Below, in pieces: positions 1 through 5,694 of a stretch of DNA of 7,347 nucleotides (its first letter is position 1; each line of letters starts with the position of its first letter). The position numbers and the translations under genes are program-made. The DNA is taken from the NCBI GenBank assembly GCA_903881265.1, contig CAIRSV010000276.1, forward strand, positions 1 to 7,347. The letters run 5' to 3'. Below the pieces are notes generated by a model, which did no database searches, was not told the DNA's origin, and saw nothing but the letters and a program-made list of their open reading frames with translations. This DNA is from an uncultured Bacteroidota bacterium (GTDB taxonomy: Bacteria; Bacteroidota; Bacteroidia; Chitinophagales; Chitinophagaceae).

Positions 1-418
1 CGCTGTAACTGAGCGCAAGAATCAGGTTAAGACTTACATTGCCTGCAGTAAGCGCCATTGCTTCATCTAACTCATTGCGACAAGCTTTTGGAAGCGATTC
101 TAAATCTCCGATTACGTATAAGCGTACGCCGTTTTTCGACAAGGTCTCTGCTTCTTTACGTATGGTGGTCACTAGAAGTTCCATTAGTCCATTGACTTCA
201 TTCTCTGGGCGGTTCCAGTTTTCTGTTGAAAAAGCGTATAAGGTGAGGTTTTTTACACCCGCTTCGACGCAACCTTCGACCACTTCACGCACGCTAAGTA
301 CGCCATGTTGGTGCCCGAACAGACGATCTTTCCCACGTTCTTTTGCCCATCTACCATTACCATCCATAATGATGGCTATGTGTTGGGGTATTTTTTCTTT
401 GTTAATTAATTCGAGCAT
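1..418 (-). CDS. uppS: Undecaprenyl diphosphate synthase (cis-prenyltransferase), N-terminal part
   Basis: This enzyme condenses isopentenyl diphosphate onto farnesyl diphosphate in cis to make C55 undecaprenyl diphosphate, precursor of the lipid carrier for peptidoglycan and surface glycans; it is cytosolic or membrane-associated. The minus strand from the ATG at 418 reads 139 codons to the window edge. The family signature MDGNGRWAK lies at residues 18-26, with Asp19 matching the catalytic Asp26 of E. coli UppS. Asn21, Arg23, His36, Phe63, Ser64, Glu66, Trp68 and Arg70 fit the known substrate-binding residues with a constant offset of 7. YVIGD and LNLILALSYS follow near the edge. The roughly 100 C-terminal residues, including the conserved C-terminal Arg and Glu, lie outside the window. 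The ATG at 418 sits just before the conserved IPQHIAIIMDG region, which fixes the start. In Bacteroidota the next gene is often bamA, which cannot be checked here. Confidence 0.97.
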   Translation of the reverse strand, partial: MLELINKEKIPQHIAIIMDGNGRWAKERGKDRLFGHQHGVLSVREVVEGCVEAGVKNLTLYAFSTENWNRPENEVNGLMELLVTTIRKEAETLSKNGVRLYVIGDLESLPKACRNELDEAMALTAGNVSLNLILALSYS

Positions 419-435
419 GGGCGTTATGAAGCAAA

Positions 436-443
436 CAAAAGTA
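436..443 (-). promoter_or_regulatory. Predicted uppS promoter, -7 element
   Basis: Read on the minus strand this is TACTTTTG, a perfect match to the Bacteroidota -7 consensus TAnnTTTG, ending 17 bases before the uppS ATG. No clear TTG (-33 element) is found at the usual distance upstream, so the promoter is called on the -7 element alone. The same octamer occurs upstream of the homocysteine methyltransferase gene at 4660-4667. Confidence 0.55.
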
Positions 444-601
444 CTAAAAACGCTTTTGTATGGAAGTTAAAATATTAGCTCCTCGATAGTTTAACAGAGC
501 TTTCACAGAATACACAGGGTCGAAAATCAGTATTAACAAGCATTTGAACGCAATACTCGCGCACAAAACGTTATACAGAGCGCCACTCATTTATTTTTTA
601 G

Positions 602-614
602 CCGATAGTATCGG
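602..614. promoter_or_regulatory. Perfect 13-bp palindrome, candidate operator
   Basis: The sequence CCGATAGTATCGG is an inverted repeat of two 6-bp arms around one central base. It abuts the TTG at 615-617 taken as the -33 element of the lipoprotein promoter, where a bound regulator could interfere with or recruit RNA polymerase. The one-base centre rules out an RNA hairpin of this length, so a protein-binding site is more likely. No regulator is identified. Confidence 0.4.
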
Positions 615-643
615 TTGTTCTTAAAGTATTTACGCTATATTTG
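615..643 (+). promoter_or_regulatory. Predicted promoter of the propeller lipoprotein gene
   Basis: TATATTTG at 636-643 matches the Bacteroidota -7 consensus TAnnTTTG. TTG at 615-617 lies 18 bp upstream and fits the -33 element. Transcription would begin near 649-650, giving a leader of about 20 nt before the ATG at 669, with no Shine-Dalgarno sequence. The rest of the 419-668 gap, between the divergent promoters, holds no gene or RNA that I recognise. Confidence 0.6.
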
Positions 644-668
644 TTTTACTCTTTAGAAATTATTACGA

Positions 669-1805
669 ATGAAAAAAATATTTTACTCGGCTTATGCAAT
701 GCTGATAATGCTGTTGGCAATTTCCTGTGGAAAGGAGAAAAGTACAGACCTTCCGTTGCCAGTAGACAGAAAAGAATCGGTTTATATCACCACAAATAAT
801 AATAATCTAATCAGCTACAATCCGTATACAGGTAGCAAGCAATGGGAGGTTTTCTTTAAAGGCGTAAGTCAGGGCGTTCCTGTCTTATACAAGAAGAAAC
901 TTTACCTAACCACCGATGCTGGTTATTTTTATGCCGTGGATATTCTAAAAGGAGAAATCAGCATTGAAAAAAATCTTCAAAAACCAAGTATACTCTCTAT
1001 TGCCGTCGATAACGATAAAGTGTATATGGGTTCTCTCACAGATTCATTTTATTGTTATGACCTAAGTGGTAACAAGCTATGGAGTTATAACCCAGGTGCC
1101 AAATGCTCGTCGTCGCCTCAGGTTGCGAATGGCAATGTGTATTTCGGAGCGAATGTCAAGATGCACGCTGTCAATGCGTCAACAGGCGCAGCAGTATGGA
1201 CTTCAGCAGCTGTCATTGGAAGCATTCTATCGTCACCACGTGTAAGTAATGGCTTAGTATACTATGGTGCTACGGACAAAAAAATATATGCGATTCGCGA
1301 AAACAATGGCAGTCTTCAATGGAATTATAGCACCGGCGATATTATTACCTCATCGCCAATGGTGTATGGCGGTATGTGTATCATAGGTAGCGCCGATTAC
1401 GGTCTATACTGTATTGACACCACGTCGCCTTCAACGCCTCCTTCAGGCGAGTTGCGTTGGAAATACATGACTAATGAACGCATCAATTATTCGTCCGCAA
1501 CAATACACGAAGCAAGCAATACCGTACTCATAGGTGGATACGACTTTAACTTATATGCCATTGATCATGTGTCAGGCACCTTGAAATGGAAGTATCCTGC
1601 TGGAAGTCTTATCAAATCGTCACCTGTTGTTTATGGCAATTATGTGTATTTCGTTGCAGTCGATCGATATCTTTATTGTGTGGATGTGCGCAACGGTAGC
1701 GCTGTTTGGAAATCATACTTGAATGGCAGCACAGAAAGCTCCCCGATGGTGGATGATCTTAAAAACGGGCAATACCCGGGCGTCAGTGGCATGAGTAAAT
1801 ATTAA
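669..1805 (+). CDS. PQQ-type eight-repeat beta-propeller lipoprotein (BamB-like in architecture)
   Basis: This is a predicted outer-envelope lipoprotein of 378 residues. Residues 1-20 form a lipoprotein signal: MKK, a hydrophobic stretch, then AISC with Cys20 as the lipidated residue. From about residue 38 there are eight repeats of the form VYxG-x(5-8)-Y-A/C-ϕ-D-x(3-4)-G-x-ϕ-x-W, beginning near residues 38, 78, 118, 157, 197, 237, 286 and 326. Trp59, 138, 177, 218, 264, 307 and 347 are the docking tryptophans; repeat 2 lacks one. SSP turns recur at residues 148-150, 188-190, 228-230, 317-319 and 357-359. No PQQ-binding catalytic residues or other enzyme domain are seen, so a scaffold or binding role is more likely than a dehydrogenase. 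The length and blade number resemble E. coli BamB (392 residues), but blade similarity alone does not prove that function. The gene has its own promoter and terminator and appears monocistronic. Confidence 0.88.
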   Translation: MKKIFYSAYAMLIMLLAISCGKEKSTDLPLPVDRKESVYITTNNNNLISYNPYTGSKQWEVFFKGVSQGVPVLYKKKLYLTTDAGYFYAVDILKGEISIEKNLQKPSILSIAVDNDKVYMGSLTDSFYCYDLSGNKLWSYNPGAKCSSSPQVANGNVYFGANVKMHAVNASTGAAVWTSAAVIGSILSSPRVSNGLVYYGATDKKIYAIRENNGSLQWNYSTGDIITSSPMVYGGMCIIGSADYGLYCIDTTSPSTPPSGELRWKYMTNERINYSSATIHEASNTVLIGGYDFNLYAIDHVSGTLKWKYPAGSLIKSSPVVYGNYVYFVAVDRYLYCVDVRNGSAVWKSYLNGSTESSPMVDDLKNGQYPGVSGMSKY

Positions 1806-1826
1806 GAATCAAATAATCAATAGTGC

Positions 1827-1861
1827 AACAGGCTGAGGTATCCCTTCAGCCTGTTTTTTTT
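1827..1861 (+). terminator. Strong rho-independent terminator
   Basis: The arms AACAGGCTGA (1827-1836) and TCAGCCTGTT (1846-1855) pair perfectly over 10 bp, with G1838-C1844 and a G-T wobble able to extend the stem. Eight T residues run from 1854 to 1861. On the minus strand no T-run follows, so it acts in one direction. It ends the lipoprotein transcript 21 bp after its stop codon and separates that gene from the next one. Confidence 0.92.
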
Positions 1862-1884
1862 GATGAAATATGGAGAATCCTTAC

Positions 1885-1914
1885 TTGCCTCGTACTTTTT
1901 CAAAAATAGTTTTA
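1885..1914 (+). promoter_or_regulatory. Possible promoter of the polytopic membrane protein gene
   Basis: TAGTTTTA at 1907-1914 matches TAnnTTTG in all but the last base, and TTG at 1885-1887 is 19 bp upstream, an acceptable -33 spacing. The ATG follows at 1925, so the leader would be very short. A second near match, TATCTTTA, lies at 1913-1920. Because a strong terminator precedes it, the gene needs its own promoter here. Confidence 0.4.
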
Positions 1915-1924
1915 TCTTTAAAGC

Positions 1925-3523
1925 ATGCTTAGGCTAGAAAAATATTTGTTTTATGGATTGGTGATACTCGCATTGACTATTGTGCTTATTCCACAATACT
2001 ATATCACCGGCGATGGCCCTAGTCATACGTATAATGCCAAGGTGCTTTTCGATTTCGTGTTTAATCATAACAGAGCCTTCTATAAGGAATTTTATACCAT
2101 CAATCGCAACCTAGACCCCAATTGGGCGAGTCATCTGCTGATTGGTTTTTTTCTGCAGGTAGTGCCTTATTGGTTGGCCGACAAGCTGTTTCAGATTATG
2201 TATATATTACTTTTTGCGTTTGGCTTTCGGTATTGCATCCAATCAATCAGCAGGGAAAATACCTTCCTAAGTTTTTTATTTTTCCCCTTTCTTTTTACAC
2301 TAGCTTTTCAAGAAGGGTTTTATAATTATTCGCTAGCACTCGGACTGATGTGCTGGACCTTTGGCTATTTCGTGCGCAACAAACATCGGCTTGACGACCC
2401 GTCAACACAATGGACGCTCAGTCTGCTTTTATTGATTACGGCCTTCTCACATGGCATGCCCGTGATGTATGTGATGATGATGATTTTTTTGGTTTGGTTG
2501 TCCGAGAATTTTCGACTCTTCATACCGCTTGATTTCCGAAAACTATCGACGCATCTCTCTCGCTTAAGTTTGCTTTTTATGCCTTCCCTGCTGATGATTT
2601 TTTTATTTATGATCAAACGCGGAACCGCGCGCGAGCCGCATATCGTAAGCGTAGGACAAAAATTTTTAAATTTCCTGACGTTTTATGCATCACAAAGTAC
2701 CCGTCACGCAGAAGTTTTTCCAGCTGTGGCTTGCGGCATCTTACTACTCTCCTTCTTATTCGTATTAATCTTCACGCGGATCAAAGTGAACATTCAGCCT
2801 AAAATGAGTTTGGGATACGTCTTTGTTTTTATGTTTGTCTTTACCTTCATTTCCTATCTTTCTTGCCCGCAAAGTATAGGTGGCGCTGGTAGCATTGATA
2901 TCCGACTCGCCTTTTTACCTCCTCTATTCATGCTACTTTATTTTGCGACAAAAAAGTGGACAGAACTAACCAAAACAATATTCATCAGCGTTTCTTTTTT
3001 AATTTCCTGCACCTTTCTGATTATTCGTTTCCCTTATGTAATGAAGGCGAATGCAATTGGCAAAGAGATTATGAAAGCGTCTGATTTCATCGAAGATAAT
3101 AGTGTGGTACTGAATTTGCATTTCGATTATTGGCAACAACTTCCTGGCAACGACAGCTTGTTTCATCAAGATGGCTCGTTCCTTCATTTTAGTGATTATC
3201 TCGGTGCGATGGAAGACAAGCATCTGATTCTGCTTAATAATTACGAAGCAGAAATTAATTATTTTCCAGTGAATTGGCAGCCTGGCAAAAATCCTCGCGA
3301 ATCAGTTGCTGGCTTTATACAAGGCGCTCTGCCTCCCTGCGGTGATTATAGTTTGTATGAAAAACAAGTCAATCATCCGATATCCTATATCGTGTTTCAA
3401 AACTGGCGTCAGGAGGCTTTATTAAATCCTTGTGTCAAGTCGTTGGTTGAAAAAATAAACAGCGGGTTCACGAAAGTTTTTGAAAGTAAGAACCGTTATG
3501 TGATTGTGTTTAAACGCAGATAA
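1925..3523 (+). CDS. Polytopic membrane protein, GT-C glycosyltransferase-like, with C-terminal soluble region
   Basis: The 532-residue product has about nine to eleven hydrophobic segments between residues 8 and 372 (for example 8-26, 88-108, 113-128, 163-192, 214-230, 267-284, 296-314, 328-341, 351-370), followed by about 160 mostly polar residues (375-532) with no further membrane segment. Directly after the first segment lies GDGPSH, with Asp30 and His34. An acidic residue in the first external loop is the hallmark of GT-C enzymes, which transfer sugars from polyprenyl-phosphate donors on the periplasmic side. Arg327, before a later segment, is also in a GT-C-like setting. On this basis I infer a GT-C-like role, but no specific family, donor or acceptor can be named; a flippase-like or purely structural role is not excluded. 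No signal peptide cleavage is expected. The gene stands alone between a terminator and a convergent neighbour. Confidence 0.6.
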   Translation: MLRLEKYLFYGLVILALTIVLIPQYYITGDGPSHTYNAKVLFDFVFNHNRAFYKEFYTINRNLDPNWASHLLIGFFLQVVPYWLADKLFQIMYILLFAFGFRYCIQSISRENTFLSFLFFPFLFTLAFQEGFYNYSLALGLMCWTFGYFVRNKHRLDDPSTQWTLSLLLLITAFSHGMPVMYVMMMIFLVWLSENFRLFIPLDFRKLSTHLSRLSLLFMPSLLMIFLFMIKRGTAREPHIVSVGQKFLNFLTFYASQSTRHAEVFPAVACGILLLSFLFVLIFTRIKVNIQPKMSLGYVFVFMFVFTFISYLSCPQSIGGAGSIDIRLAFLPPLFMLLYFATKKWTELTKTIFISVSFLISCTFLIIRFPYVMKANAIGKEIMKASDFIEDNSVVLNLHFDYWQQLPGNDSLFHQDGSFLHFSDYLGAMEDKHLILLNNYEAEINYFPVNWQPGKNPRESVAGFIQGALPPCGDYSLYEKQVNHPISYIVFQNWRQEALLNPCVKSLVEKINSGFTKVFESKNRYVIVFKRR

Positions 3524-4534
3524 TTAGACCGATACAGCAAGCTCTCTCGGCTTCAAGCCCTTCACGTTTGCTGCAATGGCCTTGATATGTGCTGGCGTGG
3601 TGCCGCAACATCCGCCTACCAAATTGACCAAGCCATCAAGCGCCCACTCGCGTATAATACCAGCGGTCATTTCTGCTGTCTCATCATATTCACCCATTGC
3701 ATTTGGCAAGCCTGCATTCGGATAGGCGCTTACATAACAGGTGGCAATGTGCGACAACTCCTCAATGAATGGTCTCATCTGTCGGCCTCCTAATGCGCAG
3801 TTTAATCCTATACTAATTGGGTTGGCATGTTCAACAGAATAATAAAAGGCTTCCAATGTTTGTCCGCTTAATGTACGTCCCGACGAATCGGTAATCGTAC
3901 CAGAAATCATAATCGGCAATGCGATGCCATGATCATCAAAATATTTTTTAGTTGCGTAAATCGCAGCTTTTGCATTCAAGGTATCAAAAATAGTTTCAAT
4001 CAAAATCACATCTACACCACCATCAACAAGACCTTTTACTTGTTCGTAATACGCATCAGCTACGTCATCAAAATAAACGGCCCTGAATCCAGGATTATTG
4101 ACATCAGGCGAAAGCGATAAGGTACGATTTGTTGGTCCGAGTGCACCAGCCACAAAATAGTGTTCAGCTAGGACGTCGCTGTTTGCGGCAAGAAAAATAT
4201 CGATGGCTTTTCTAGCGCATTTAGCTGATGCCACATTGAGTTCATAACTGAGTTCCTGCATATCATAATCAGCCATTGAAATTCGTTGTGCACTAAATGT
4301 ATTTGTCTCTATGATATTCGCGCCAGCCTCAAGATATTGAAGATGAATATTCGTAATAATATCGGGTTGTGTCATAGAAAGCAAATCGTTATTTCCTTTG
4401 ACATCACTCGGCCAATTGGCAAATTGCGTGCCTCTGTAATCGGCTTCTTGTAAATTGTGACGTTGTATCATCGTGCCCATAGCGCCATCAATGAGTACGA
4501 TTTGTTTGCTTAAAAGTTGTTGTAAAGGATGCAT
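3524..4534 (-). CDS. metH: Homocysteine S-methyltransferase domain protein (N-terminal module of split MetH)
   Basis: The protein binds and activates homocysteine through zinc for methylation to methionine in the cytosol. Its 336 residues correspond to the first module of cobalamin-dependent methionine synthase. IDGAMGTMIQ is at residues 15-24, ETNTF at 76-80, GALGPTNRTLS at 130-140 and LIETIFDTLNAKAA at 178-191. The zinc cysteines are Cys246 (GLNCALGG) and Cys309-Cys310 (GGCCGTTP), one residue off E. coli MetH Cys247/310/311, so the site is intact. The protein stops where full-length MetH would continue into the folate-binding, cobalamin-binding and reactivation modules. This split is common in Bacteroidota, where the rest is a separate protein often encoded nearby. 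Here the downstream neighbour is convergent and unrelated, so the partner must lie elsewhere. An alternative is a stand-alone methyltransferase using another methyl donor. The stop codon directly touches that of the convergent gene. Confidence 0.93.
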   Translation of the reverse strand: MHPLQQLLSKQIVLIDGAMGTMIQRHNLQEADYRGTQFANWPSDVKGNNDLLSMTQPDIITNIHLQYLEAGANIIETNTFSAQRISMADYDMQELSYELNVASAKCARKAIDIFLAANSDVLAEHYFVAGALGPTNRTLSLSPDVNNPGFRAVYFDDVADAYYEQVKGLVDGGVDVILIETIFDTLNAKAAIYATKKYFDDHGIALPIMISGTITDSSGRTLSGQTLEAFYYSVEHANPISIGLNCALGGRQMRPFIEELSHIATCYVSAYPNAGLPNAMGEYDETAEMTAGIIREWALDGLVNLVGGCCGTTPAHIKAIAANVKGLKPRELAVSV

Positions 4535-4642
4535 ACGAAACGGGTTTAAATAAGTAGAACGAACATTGAACGCGACTGATTAAACAAGTATGCCTAATGA
4601 GGACGAGTATTAGTTCTGTTGTAACGCAGGTCGAACAATAAT

Positions 4643-4667
4643 CAAATCTACCTGTGGAACAAAAGTA
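4643..4667 (-). promoter_or_regulatory. Two candidate -7 elements for the homocysteine methyltransferase gene
   Basis: On the minus strand TACTTTTG (4667-4660) and TAGATTTG (4650-4643) both match TAnnTTTG perfectly. They predict starts near 4654 or 4637 and a leader of roughly 100-120 nt before the ATG at 4534. No TTG at good spacing supports either. In the leader only weak 5-bp stems are visible (4627-4631 with 4650-4654; CTAAT/ATTAG around 4594-4613), and no riboswitch that I recognise. Confidence 0.45.
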
Positions 4668-4693
4668 AATACTAATTCCTGATTAAAGTAAAT
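4662..4693. repeat. 9-bp direct repeat AAAGTAAAT in the divergent promoter region
   Basis: AAAGTAAAT occurs at 4662-4670 and again at 4685-4693, 23 bp apart start to start, about two helical turns. A third partial copy, GTAAAT, lies at 4701-4706 inside the kinase -7 element. OmpR/PhoB-type regulators bind tandem direct repeats with roughly 11-bp periodicity, and this site lies just before the operon for such a regulator, so autoregulation is possible. The AT-rich composition lowers the weight of the match. Confidence 0.35.
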
Positions 4694-4701
4694 TATCTGT
4701 G

Positions 4702-4709
4702 TAAATTTG
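4702..4709 (+). promoter_or_regulatory. Predicted promoter of the two-component operon, -7 element
   Basis: TAAATTTG matches the Bacteroidota -7 consensus TAnnTTTG perfectly and ends 14 bases before the kinase ATG at 4724, implying a very short leader. No TTG is found at the expected -33 distance (around 4679-4684), so the promoter may be weak or depend on an activator. Confidence 0.55.
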
Positions 4710-4723
4710 GGCAATCGCATACC

Positions 4724-5680
4724 ATGAAATTCACTATTGCATATACGTTGATGTTTGCCTATGTCATTGCCTCCATTGTCTTTTGGGGGTATAGTCTGAA
4801 TAAGCAGAATATATTGATTTACACACTCGAAAAAGAAAAAATTGAGCTCCTTCAAAAAACCGATAATCATATCGTGATTAAAAAAGAATTGGATGCGATC
4901 AGTCAACGAAAAATGAGACGCACCAAACAATACACAGGCGAAGGCTCGGCCTTTATTCTGATTACACTTCTGACAGCTGGCATAGTGTATTATGCGTATT
5001 ACCGCCAACGAATGTTGGCTAAACTTCAGCAGAACTTCATGCTGAGTGTGACCCACGAACTGAAGACGCCAATTGCCGGCATCAAATTGAATTTACAAAC
5101 ACTCGAAAAACATCGGCTCGACGAGGAGACCCAACAAAAATTCCTGGCCTCTTCCATTACAGAAACAAACCGTCTGAATGATTTATGCAATAATATCTTG
5201 GTTTCTACTCAACTTGAAAGTGCGACAAAAGCGATGTATCACGAAGAGGTCGAAATAAAAGGCCTTGTGTTGGATGTCATCAGTCAGATACAACAACGTT
5301 ATCCATCTTGCGCTGTGACCACCCATTTGATGTCAGATGATTTTTATATCAACGGCGACTCATCACTTTGGAAACTTGTGATTAGCAATTTGGTTGAAAA
5401 CGCGCGTAAATATTCTTCAGGAACAATCGAGGTTGTTCTTGAAAAAAAACAAAAAAAAACAGTGCTGTCTGTGAAGGATGAGGGTGTGGGTATTCCCGAC
5501 AATGAAAAAGAAAAAATCTTTGAAAAATTTTATCGCATCGGCAATGAGAACACGCGTGCATCCAAAGGAACAGGGTTGGGATTGTTTATCGTGAAAAAAA
5601 TTGTTTCGCTTTACAAATATGACATTGCCGTGAAAAACAATCATCCGAAAGGCTCTATTTTTGAAGTCACTTTTGTTTAA
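4724..5680 (+). CDS. Membrane sensor histidine kinase with a minimal sensor region
   Basis: The 318-residue protein is an inner-membrane kinase that autophosphorylates on His and passes phosphate to the adjacent response regulator. Two membrane segments (about 5-25 and 75-93) flank a short, charged, helix-prone periplasmic stretch (26-74). No PAS, Cache or HAMP domain is seen. The H box is SVTHELKTP with His111; the dimerisation helices span about 100-168. The ATPase domain follows: N box NLVENA (Asn222, Asn226), G1 DEGVGIP (Asp252, Gly254, Gly256), F box around Phe266-Phe269, and G2 GTGLGL (282-287). All catalytic motifs are intact. The ATG at 4724 precedes the first membrane helix and follows the predicted promoter closely. 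The coding sequence has an A8-C-A9 tract at 5442-5459, between the N and G1 boxes. The regulator gene starts 14 bp downstream, so the pair forms an operon. The stimulus cannot be predicted. Confidence 0.95.
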   Translation: MKFTIAYTLMFAYVIASIVFWGYSLNKQNILIYTLEKEKIELLQKTDNHIVIKKELDAISQRKMRRTKQYTGEGSAFILITLLTAGIVYYAYYRQRMLAKLQQNFMLSVTHELKTPIAGIKLNLQTLEKHRLDEETQQKFLASSITETNRLNDLCNNILVSTQLESATKAMYHEEVEIKGLVLDVISQIQQRYPSCAVTTHLMSDDFYINGDSSLWKLVISNLVENARKYSSGTIEVVLEKKQKKTVLSVKDEGVGIPDNEKEKIFEKFYRIGNENTRASKGTGLGLFIVKKIVSLYKYDIAVKNNHPKGSIFEVTFV

Positions 5681-5694
5681 CTAACAGAAACCCC

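Noticed and set aside
39..470. Plus-strand open frame of 143 codons
   Set aside because: It lies opposite uppS, whose minus-strand frame carries the full catalytic signature; the plus-strand product shows no recognisable family.
669..1805. PQQ-dependent dehydrogenase as the identity of the propeller protein
   Set aside because: The protein is far shorter than these enzymes, is a lipoprotein, and lacks the catalytic Asp/calcium site and disulfide motif; only the repeat type is shared.
1901..1908. CAAAAATA, which reads TATTTTTG (a -7 match) on the minus strand
   Set aside because: It would fire back into the terminator and the antisense side of the lipoprotein gene, where no minus-strand gene exists; it probably arises from AT-rich sequence.
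3466..3505. GGTTC/GAACC arms near the end of the membrane protein gene, considered as a terminator for the minus-strand gene
   Set aside because: Only 5 bp pair across a loop of about 20 bases, and no T-run follows on the minus strand.
3541..3575. GGCTTCAAGCC inverted repeat just after the membrane protein gene, considered as a terminator
   Set aside because: The stem is at most 4 bp with a 3-nt loop, there is no T-run, and it lies within the conserved coding end of the methyltransferase gene.
4610..5056. Minus-strand open frame of 148 codons across the kinase promoter and 5' end
   Set aside because: It is antisense to the kinase N-terminus and to the predicted promoters, and its product shows no recognisable family or motif.
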